Shown: positions 7,700-12,432 of the stretch, piece by piece | How positions within the stretch are numbered: the first letter of the stretch is position 1 | Layout: the number at the start of each line of letters is the position of its first letter | DNA from: JAXHTH01 sp034211115 | Lineage (GTDB): Bacteria > Planctomycetota > Phycisphaerae > Phycisphaerales > SM1A02 | NCBI GenBank assembly: GCA_034211115.1 | Contig: JAXHTH010000325.1 | Location: 1-12,432, forward strand | Length of the DNA stretch: 12,432 nt | Direction of reading: 5' to 3' | Made by a program: the position numbers and the translations under genes | Notes under the pieces: generated by a model | What the model saw: only the letters and a program-made list of their open reading frames with translations | Told to the model about the DNA's origin: nothing | Database searches by the model: none

Positions 7700-7956
7700 T
7701 GCGGTCCGATGTGGTTCAATGATCGGCGGGGCAGCGGATGCCGCCTCGCGCCCCTCTCCTCCACCCTACTGTTCGTCCCCCGCGCGCCGTGTGATCCGGT
7801 GCAGGCAGGATCATTCGCCCCGCCGGCGCGGCGCACCAACGGCGGCCCGGAATACTCGGCATGCGAGCCGGTCAGAGCAAGTCTGAAGGGGAAATGTCCA
7901 CGCAGCGGCGACATGCTCTGTCCACTCTGTGGGCCCTCTCGGTCCACATTGGGCGA

Positions 7957-8000
7957 ATCATAGGCAGCGCCCTTGTATCGGTCGGTTCACACGACAACAA
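7957..8000 (-). promoter_or_regulatory. Weak promoter candidate for the korA operon
   Basis: On the minus strand TTGTTG (7995-8000) and TACAAG (7972-7977) are 17 nt apart, a sigma-70-like spacing. Nearby TATGAT (7957-7962) is a better -10 hexamer but lacks a matching -35. Each is only a partial match to consensus. Transcripts would carry a leader of about 320-340 nt that includes the 13-bp hairpin. Confidence 0.25.
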
Positions 8001-8040
8001 AAAATCGATGAGGCGATCCGATTGTTCCACCCGAATCGGA
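7999..8040 (-). terminator. Candidate terminator after the methyltransferase gene
   Basis: On the minus strand a 7-bp stem TCCGATT/AATCGGA (8034-8040 and 8017-8023, 10-nt loop) is followed after 12 nt by six Ts (7999-8004). It lies about 70 nt past the methyltransferase stop. The stem-to-T distance is longer than in a classical intrinsic terminator, so the call is tentative. Confidence 0.35.
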
Positions 8041-8111
8041 CCTTGCCGTGGCCGATAACGATCTCCGGCGCGAACGTCGAGGCGATTCGTCCCTCCCGGC
8101 CCCCGAGCCGC

Positions 8112-8900
8112 TCAGCGATCATCGGCATCAGGCTCGGCGCCGGCCGGCTCCGCCCCGGAACCGAGCCCCGCCGCGCGGGGACGCATCAACCCGACCAGAT
8201 ACGCCGGACGGGCCCGATCGCGCTGCACCCGATACGCCGGCGCCCCCGGCTGCTGCTGAAGAAGCGTGCCGTACACCCAGTCCATGCTGCGGCGCAGCAG
8301 CGCGGTGATCGCCTCGCTCTTGGGCTGCTTCTTCATCGACACGCATAGCGCACCGCCCGGGGCAAGCCATTGGGCATAGCGCTGCACCTGCCGGACCGCC
8401 TCGTCCACCGGCAGGTAGTACAGGACCTCATTGAAGACGATCAGGTCGAATCGTCGCTCGGCATCGGGCGCGAAGGTCCGCAGATCCGCCGCGACGAACC
8501 GGCGGGTTGAAGTTGCGCCGGCCGGCGCGGGCCGGCTCCCCGCCTCGTCGATCACCCGATCGCTCAGATCCACGCCCCGGTATGCCTCGAGCCCGCGCGG
8601 CTCGAGGGAATCGGCGAGGTCGCCGAAGGCGCAACCGAGCTCGAGGACCCTCCGCGGCGTCAGGCCGATCGCCTCGAGCATCACTACGATCGCCTGATTC
8701 CGCAGCTCGTTGCCGATGCGACCGTTGAGGGCGCGGCACAGGCGAGGCGCTTCCTCGTTCCAGTATTCGGCCGTCTCGTGCGGCGCCGCCTGAAGCCGCG
8801 GGCGCGCGGCGAGGATGCGCCGCGCCAGCGGGCTGAGCGGCGAGCGGTGCGCCAGCAGGCGCAAAAGATGTCCCGCGCCGGGGCGCAGGGCGGTGAGCAT
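8112..8900 (-). CDS. Class I SAM-dependent methyltransferase
   Basis: This 262-residue protein has the Rossmann methyltransferase core. Motif I is VLELGCAFGDLA at 85-96, the acidic end of strand 2 is GVDLS at 109-113, AADLRTF is at 137-143, and motif IV/post-motif is FDLIVFNEVLYYLP at 151-164. Then comes LAPGGALCVSMKK, typical of strand 5. The substrate is unknown; residues 1-80 and the Pro/Ala/Glu-rich tail give no clue. I chose ATG 8900 because GAGGAGG sits five bases upstream. An upstream GTG at 9002 would add 34 polar residues but has no comparable ribosome binding site. It lies 154 nt downstream of the amidohydrolase gene on the same strand, so the two may be co-transcribed. A nearby GT4 glycosyltransferase allows a role in modifying a surface glycan, which is a guess from context. 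Confidence 0.85.
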   Translation of the reverse strand: MLTALRPGAGHLLRLLAHRSPLSPLARRILAARPRLQAAPHETAEYWNEEAPRLCRALNGRIGNELRNQAIVVMLEAIGLTPRRVLELGCAFGDLADSLEPRGLEAYRGVDLSDRVIDEAGSRPAPAGATSTRRFVAADLRTFAPDAERRFDLIVFNEVLYYLPVDEAVRQVQRYAQWLAPGGALCVSMKKQPKSEAITALLRRSMDWVYGTLLQQQPGAPAYRVQRDRARPAYLVGLMRPRAAGLGSGAEPAGAEPDADDR

Positions 8901-8905
8901 GGCCG

Positions 8906-8912
8906 CCTCCTC
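8906..8912 (-). promoter_or_regulatory. Strong ribosome binding site that sets the methyltransferase start
   Basis: GAGGAGG on the minus strand, five bases before ATG 8900-8898, is among the best Shine-Dalgarno matches in the window and favours the 262-residue product over the longer GTG-initiated one. Confidence 0.65.
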
Positions 8913-9054
8913 GCCGGCGTGGTGCCCGTCGAGGCGCACCCTCCGCGCCCGGTCATCGACGCCGGCTCCTTTGGCATCGGCATCGCCCGCCGGTCGCTTC
9001 ACCGGATTGCCCCGGCCGACCCCGGAATTGGTCGCGCCCCCCCATGATCCCGTC

Positions 9055-10230
9055 TCAGACGCCCTCGTGCAGCGGCTCCAGCAGGTCGCGGGCCGCGTCG
9101 TGGTAGATGCTCTTCAGCAGGTCCGGCGGCAGCGACCTTCCGACCAGGGGCGGGGCGTCCATCTCGTCGTATCGCGCCGGGTCCACCATCGCCAGGTCCG
9201 GGTCGGCGATCGGCGATTCGCCCTCGTAGTCGCGCTCGAACATCGTCCGCAGGGCCCAGTACCGGCTCGCATAGAGATCGAAGGCCTGGGCGGGTGAGTT
9301 GGCCCGCTGGTGGATCTCCCGCTCATCCTCCGCCGGGCGAAGATGCTCATCGCTCGTCACGATGTCCGAGCCGAACAGGACGCGCCCGCGGAAACGGGTC
9401 AGGAACGCGAGCAGTTCGTCGCGCGAATGCCGGCTCAGCTCGCGCACCATCCACTTCGTCGCGCTCGTGTCCAGATACAGGTTGGCATGCCGGTCCATGA
9501 GCCCGGTGAGGAACTGCAGATCCTCCGGCCAGCCGCCCATGTGGGCCGCGATCCACGGCCGGTTGAACTCCTCCAGCAATCGCTCCAGCGGCTCGTACTG
9601 CTGCCGCTTCGTCCGGTAGAGGGCCACGTCGGTGTATTTCTTCGCGAACCAGGTGTCCGGATCGGCGACGTGAACCATGTAGATCATGCCCAGGTCGCGG
9701 GCCGCGGCCATCGCATCGATCCGATGAGGTGCGTCCAGCCGCATGAACTCCGGCTCGCCCAGCTCCACGCCGTAGTCGATCGATCGCGGGGCGGCCCAGA
9801 ACTTGGCGATCCGCGACCCGAGAGCGTGATACTGCTCGATGCGCCTGATGAACCCCTCGCCGAGGTTGTATCGGCGATTGTCCTGATCCCAGTAGTTGGG
9901 GACGGCGATGAAGCGGATCGCCCCGTCCATCGCCTCGCGCAGGGCCTCCGCGTCCTCCAGCCGGCTCATGCTGTAGGTGAGCTCGATGCCGTAGGCGGAG
10001 GCGGCCTCCCGGTAGATCTCGACCGCCTCCAGGCCGTTGACGTGGGTGTGCACATCGATGATCGGCGCCGGCGGGGCGGGCATCCGCGACGCTTCTGCGG
10101 CATAATCCAGTCCCAGCCGGTTGGCCGGCCCGGCCCCCGGATGCGTCGTCTCGGACACCGTCGCCTCCGGGCCCGTGTCTTCCGCGGGTGTTGCCTCGCC
10201 TCGGTCCGTACTGTCCTTGCCGTGAGTCAT
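9055..10230 (-). CDS. Amidohydrolase family 2 metal-dependent hydrolase
   Basis: This 391-residue protein fits the Amidohydro_2 group of TIM-barrel metallohydrolases, which hydrolyse or decarboxylate diverse small molecules. Metal-site residues are visible in order: the strand-1 HxH (IIDVHTHVNG, His61 and His63), His187 in YMVHVADPDTWF, His230 in IAAHMGGWPEDL and Asp289 in LFGSDIVTS. Lys143 (AKFW) sits on an earlier strand but I do not claim it is carbamylated. The first about 49 residues are polar and low in structure. There is no clear signal peptide, so a cytosolic place is likely. The open frame extends upstream to 10755, but that part is antisense to a clear glycosyltransferase, so I start at ATG 10230. 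ATG 10083, just before the barrel, is a possible alternative. The substrate is unknown. Confidence 0.85.
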   Translation of the reverse strand: MTHGKDSTDRGEATPAEDTGPEATVSETTHPGAGPANRLGLDYAAEASRMPAPPAPIIDVHTHVNGLEAVEIYREAASAYGIELTYSMSRLEDAEALREAMDGAIRFIAVPNYWDQDNRRYNLGEGFIRRIEQYHALGSRIAKFWAAPRSIDYGVELGEPEFMRLDAPHRIDAMAAARDLGMIYMVHVADPDTWFAKKYTDVALYRTKRQQYEPLERLLEEFNRPWIAAHMGGWPEDLQFLTGLMDRHANLYLDTSATKWMVRELSRHSRDELLAFLTRFRGRVLFGSDIVTSDEHLRPAEDEREIHQRANSPAQAFDLYASRYWALRTMFERDYEGESPIADPDLAMVDPARYDEMDAPPLVGRSLPPDLLKSIYHDAARDLLEPLHEGV

Positions 10231-10236
10231 CGGCCG
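10231..10236. promoter_or_regulatory. Six-base gap between divergent start codons
   Basis: The amidohydrolase ATG (10230-10228, minus) and the glycosyltransferase ATG (10237-10239, plus) are separated by CGGCCG, itself a palindrome. If both starts are right, each promoter must lie inside the other gene or transcripts must overlap. GGGAGGGG on the minus strand is 14 nt from the amidohydrolase ATG, and no clear site precedes the glycosyltransferase. Confidence 0.45.
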
Positions 10237-11355
10237 ATGATAGACCCCTCCCCGCCCCAGCGGATCGCCCTCGCCCACGACTGGCTGGTGGGTCTGCGCG
10301 GGGGGGAGCGGGTGCTCGATCGCCTCGCCCGCCTGTTCGGCCCCACCGAGCTGTACGTGCTCGTGGATGACGGGCGGCACCTCACCGATGCGATCTCCGC
10401 CTGCCGCGTCGTGACCTCGCCGCTCCAGCGGTTCCCGGGTGCGGCCGGGCGTCTGCGCCGCCATTACCTGCCGCTGATGCCGTGGGCGGTGGGGCGGATC
10501 CGCGTCGCGCCCTGCGACCTGCTCGTCTCGACCAGCTCGGCGGTGATGAAGTCGATCAGGCCGCCGGCGGGGACGCCGCACCTGTGCTACTGCCATTCGC
10601 CGGCCCGGTACATCTGGGAGCAGTCGGCCGACTATGCGCTCGGCACCGGCGGCCGCCTGCGCCGGATCGGTCTTTCCCTGCTCGAGAAGCGCTTCAAGCG
10701 CTGGGATCGGGCGACGGCCGATCGCGTGACGAAGTTCCTCGCCAACAGCGCGCACACCGCCGCCCGCATCGAGCGCTGCTTCGATCGGCAGGCAGATGTC
10801 GTGTATCCGCCCGTGCGAACCGACTTCTTCACGCCGGATGAAGAAGTGTCGCGCGAGGACTGGCTGCTGGTGGTCTCGGCGCTGGAGCCGTACAAGCGCA
10901 CGGACATGGTCATCGAGGCGGCGAACCGCGCTTCGCTGCCGCTGAAGATCGTCGGCGGCGGCTCACAGGCGAGCGTCCTGCGCGACCTCGCCGGCCCGAC
11001 CGTCGAAATGGTCGGGCGGCTGGAGGATGAGGCCCTGCGTGATGTCTATCGCAGGGCCCGCGCGCTGATCTTCCCCCAGGTCGAGGATTTCGGGATCATC
11101 CCGGTCGAGGCGCAGGCCTGCGGCTGCCCCGTCCTCGCGTTCGCCGCCGGCGGCGCGCTGGAGACGGTCACCGAGCAGACGGGCGTCTTCTTCGATGCGC
11201 AGACGCCGGAGGCGATCATCGAAGCGGTGCGCGCCCTCGATGATGCGACCATCACCACCGCCGCCTGTCGCGCCAACGCCGAGCGCTTCAGCGAGGAGGC
11301 GTTCGATGAAGCGATGAGGCGCCAGGTGGCGGAGGTGCTCAGCGATGAGTCCTGA
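10237..11355 (+). CDS. GT4-family glycosyltransferase
   Basis: This 372-residue protein is a GT-B retaining glycosyltransferase. The N-terminal domain has RIALAHDWLVGLRGGERVLD (9-28, acceptor side) and CYCHSPARYIWEQ at 117-129, a signature seen in WbaZ-like mannosyltransferases. The C-terminal domain has LEPYKRTD (216-223), IVGGGSQ and the nucleotide-sugar-binding EX7E motif EDFGIIPVE (Glu283 and Glu291), followed by AQACGCPVLAF. It probably transfers a hexose from a nucleotide sugar during O-antigen or exopolysaccharide assembly at the inner membrane face. The exact sugar is not decided by sequence. It is the only clear plus-strand gene. An in-frame GTG at 10222 is a possible alternative start, but it would overlap the divergent amidohydrolase start. 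The open frame upstream to 9310 is antisense to the amidohydrolase and is not counted. Confidence 0.92.
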   Translation: MIDPSPPQRIALAHDWLVGLRGGERVLDRLARLFGPTELYVLVDDGRHLTDAISACRVVTSPLQRFPGAAGRLRRHYLPLMPWAVGRIRVAPCDLLVSTSSAVMKSIRPPAGTPHLCYCHSPARYIWEQSADYALGTGGRLRRIGLSLLEKRFKRWDRATADRVTKFLANSAHTAARIERCFDRQADVVYPPVRTDFFTPDEEVSREDWLLVVSALEPYKRTDMVIEAANRASLPLKIVGGGSQASVLRDLAGPTVEMVGRLEDEALRDVYRRARALIFPQVEDFGIIPVEAQACGCPVLAFAAGGALETVTEQTGVFFDAQTPEAIIEAVRALDDATITTAACRANAERFSEEAFDEAMRRQVAEVLSDES

Positions 11356-11431
11356 TGTCCGGGCGCGCAGTACGCGGGTGAACCGCACCGCGAACCAGGG
11401 AAGGCACGCGGTGGGGATGCGCGCGCGAAAC

Positions 11432-11462
11432 CGCCCCGCCCGCGCGGGGGCGCGGCGGGGCG
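11432..11462. terminator. GC-rich hairpin between convergent genes
   Basis: Arms CGCCCCGCC and GGCGGGGCG (9 bp, 13-nt loop) lie between the ends of the glycosyltransferase (plus) and TM2 (minus) genes. It could stop transcription from both sides, but no T-run follows, and chance pairing in GC-rich DNA is possible. Confidence 0.35.
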
Positions 11463-11513
11463 CTGCTGGTCACGGATTCAGGCAGGCCGGGTGACGGCCC
11501 GACCCGACGGCGT

Positions 11514-11822
11514 TCACGCGGCCTGCGAGAGGTCGTGCCGCTCCTGGGCGGGCGGCATCGCGCCCACCACCTGCTGCTCTTCCTTCATCCACTTGCTGAT
11601 GAGGAACGCATCGACAATCCACCACACACTGAGGATGGGGAAGCCGATGAGGCCGATGATGACGAGCGAGAGCACGCAGGAGCCGAGGAAGAGGCCCAGC
11701 ATGCCGAAGCCGCTGCCCATCTTGCCGAAGTAGAAGCGGTGCGCGCCGAATCCGCCGAGGAAGAACCACAGCAGATACGCCACCGTCGTCGACTTGCCGC
11801 TGGTGTTGAACTGGTCCGTCAT
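11514..11822 (-). CDS. TM2-domain small membrane protein
   Basis: This 102-residue protein has the TM2 domain: two hydrophobic helices (about residues 14-30 and 39-72) joined by a short turn. The family signature is GGFGAHRFYFGK at 23-34 and the pattern WWIVDAFLI at 67-75. TM2 proteins sit in the inner membrane; their molecular role is mostly unknown. The N-terminus (about 12 residues) and a 25-residue tail are polar. AAAGGA five bases upstream supports ATG 11822. It is a single gene, convergent with the glycosyltransferase, with a GC-rich hairpin about 30 nt upstream of the start. The length is ordinary for the family. Confidence 0.92.
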   Translation of the reverse strand: MTDQFNTSGKSTTVAYLLWFFLGGFGAHRFYFGKMGSGFGMLGLFLGSCVLSLVIIGLIGFPILSVWWIVDAFLISKWMKEEQQVVGAMPPAQERHDLSQAA

Positions 11823-11851
11823 GACGGTCCTTTCCCGTTGGTATCCACCCG

Positions 11852-11872
11852 GCCGGGCCGCGCCGGCCCGGC
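11852..11872 (-). repeat. 9-bp inverted repeat in the TM2 gene leader
   Basis: GCCGGGCCG and CGGCCCGGC flank a 3-nt loop, 30 to 50 nt upstream of the TM2 start. Its place is similar to that of the hairpin upstream of korA, but the sequence differs. Confidence 0.5.
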
Positions 11873-12125
11873 ATGCGGGGAACGTCGGCGAGGCGCCCGG
11901 GAGGCTTTATCCGCGGTAGATGACTCGGGTCGGTCGACGGGTCCCTGATCGGAAGAACCGGCGCGGTTTGTCAGTCGGTGCAGGGCCGAGAATGCCGGGC
12001 GGAGCAAGGCGTCTGATTGCCGGTTCTCGGTTATTGGCTGTTGGCCGATCCGTGATCGGCGGGCATCGGGGTCGCCCGTGAACCCCGTCGCGAACGGAGA
12101 CCCCTCCGGGCGACGGCGCCCTCCG

Positions 12126-12152
12126 CTCATCACTCATCACTCATCACTCATC
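12126..12152. repeat. 7-bp tandem repeat, nearly four copies
   Basis: CTCATCA is repeated at 12126, 12133 and 12140, followed by a partial CTCATC ending at 12152. On the minus strand it reads as repeated GATGAGT, containing overlapping ATG and TGA trinucleotides. It lies 11 nt from the strong hairpin. Confidence 0.85.
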
Positions 12153-12162
12153 GCTGCCCAAC

Positions 12163-12198
12163 GACCGCGAGCGCTGCGGGTGTGCAGCGCTCGCGGTC
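12163..12198 (-). terminator. Strong 15-bp hairpin, probable terminator of the dockerin gene
   Basis: GACCGCGAGCGCTGC (12163-12177) and GCAGCGCTCGCGGTC (12184-12198) are perfect complements with a 6-nt loop. It lies about 42 nt downstream of the dockerin-protein stop. No T-run follows on the minus strand (the next bases are GTTGGGC), so it may act as a non-canonical terminator or as an RNA-end stabiliser. Confidence 0.5.
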
Positions 12199-12239
12199 CT
12201 GATCGAATCGGGGGTGTGCCCGGCGTTGGAGTGTCGGCC

Positions 12240-12432
12240 CTACGGGCACTCGCCGTAGTGCTCGAGGAGGATCGTCAGATCGTCGTTGTCGACGTCACCG
12301 TCGCCGTCGAGATCCCACGGGCATTCCTCGGGTGGATCGGGGCAGTCGCCCCAAACTAAAATGCGGCCTCGATCGACCCAAGCGCTCAAATCTTGAGGAT
12401 TTTCGTCGAGGTGTTTGTCCATTACGGCGATC
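12240..12432 (-). CDS. Dockerin-like EF-hand protein, C-terminal fragment (runs off right edge)
   Basis: The frame is open to the window edge, giving at least 63 residues and a stop at 12240. The last about 25 residues hold an EF-hand-like calcium loop, DLDGDGDVDNDD, followed by LTILLEHYGECP, as in the dockerin-type repeats that close many secreted planctomycete proteins. Only one copy of the loop is visible. The part before it (AWVDRGRILVWGDCPDPPEECPW) belongs to the body of an unknown protein. An ATG at 12422 exists, but the frame continues upstream as IAV, and I treat it as internal. The first about 70 bases of the coding part are less GC-rich than neighbours. The likely role is calcium-stabilised anchoring of an exported protein; the main domain cannot be named from this fragment. 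Confidence 0.75.
   Translation of the reverse strand, partial: IAVMDKHLDENPQDLSAWVDRGRILVWGDCPDPPEECPWDLDGDGDVDNDDLTILLEHYGECP

Larger units (their letters stand above)
7629..8111. other. Intergenic region upstream of korA
   Basis: About 480 bases lie between the korA start and the methyltransferase stop. I see no convincing gene. Short open frames on both strands here lack family resemblance and good ribosome binding sites. The stretch holds a GC-rich hairpin near korA, three GTCCAC copies on the plus strand within 7896-7947, a relatively AT-rich patch near 7995-8010, a promoter candidate and a terminator candidate, listed separately. Confidence 0.6.
11823..12239. other. Non-coding region between TM2 and dockerin genes
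   Basis: About 417 bases without a convincing gene. It contains the TM2 leader hairpin, a small 7-bp inverted repeat GCCGATC/GATCGGC (12044-12060), a 7-bp tandem repeat and a strong hairpin. Open frames over it change identity between frames, show no family resemblance and cross these repeats. The TM2 promoter must lie here but I could not place it. Confidence 0.6.

Noticed and set aside
7612..7947. Minus-strand open frame of 111 codons upstream of korA
   Set aside because: It overlaps the korA start in another frame, crosses the 13-bp hairpin, lacks a ribosome binding site and has no family resemblance.
8901..9002. N-terminal extension of the methyltransferase from GTG 9002
   Set aside because: ATG 8900 has GAGGAGG five bases upstream; the extension is polar, of shadow-like composition and has no good ribosome binding site.
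9310..10236. Upstream extension of the glycosyltransferase frame
   Set aside because: It is antisense to the amidohydrolase; GT4 homology starts right after ATG 10237.
10231..10755. Upstream extension of the amidohydrolase frame
   Set aside because: It is antisense to the conserved N-terminal half of the glycosyltransferase and has Arg/Pro-rich shadow composition.
11907..12140. Minus-strand open frames upstream of the TM2 gene
   Set aside because: Several overlapping frames begin in the tandem repeat, none resembles a known family, and the region is dominated by repeats and hairpins.
1..12432. CRISPR array, tRNA, rRNA, insertion sequence or phage genes
   Set aside because: I saw no spaced direct repeats of CRISPR length, no tRNA-like cloverleaf, no transposase motif and no phage structural gene.

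Overview
This is a high-GC, gene-dense bacterial window. The C-terminal dockerin-like EF-hand repeat at the right edge, ending in a Cys-Pro tail, points to a planctomycete, probably Phycisphaerae or a relative. That assignment is an inference from protein style, not from a marker gene. There are ten protein-coding genes (two cut by the window edges). I found no tRNA, rRNA, CRISPR array or insertion sequence.

Region 1 (1-7628, all minus strand, read right to left) is an apparent five-gene redox operon. korA (gamma-alpha fusion) and korB encode a two-subunit 2-oxoacid:ferredoxin oxidoreductase with recognisable thiamine-diphosphate and iron-sulfur motifs. Next comes an 883-residue protein of unrecognised body that ends in a single-cluster ferredoxin domain on a coiled coil and an acidic, proline-rich tether. 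Then comes an RnfB-like membrane-anchored multi-cluster ferredoxin without its usual RnfACDGE partners. Last is the N-terminal 344 codons of a pyruvate:ferredoxin-oxidoreductase (NifJ)-like protein that starts at TTG and runs off the left edge. The last three genes are tightly packed (27-nt gap, then an 8-nt overlap). My reading is that KorAB exchanges electrons with the tethered ferredoxin, and that RnfB and the NifJ-like protein form a further module. The NifJ-like protein lacks the usual substrate-threonine and thiamine-activating glutamate signatures in its first domain. This operon is the best candidate in the window for a poorly described system.

Region 2 (7629-8111) is a non-coding stretch holding a GC-rich 13-bp hairpin in the korA leader, a weak promoter candidate and a candidate terminator for the methyltransferase gene.

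Region 3 (8112-11355) holds a class I SAM-dependent methyltransferase and an amidohydrolase-2 family metal-dependent hydrolase on the minus strand. A GT4 glycosyltransferase is divergent from them; its start codon is only 6 nt from that of the amidohydrolase. The glycosyltransferase suggests surface-polysaccharide synthesis.

Region 4 (11356-12432) holds a small TM2-domain membrane protein, a 417-bp non-coding stretch with a 7-bp tandem repeat and a strong 15-bp hairpin, and the C-terminal end of a dockerin-like protein.
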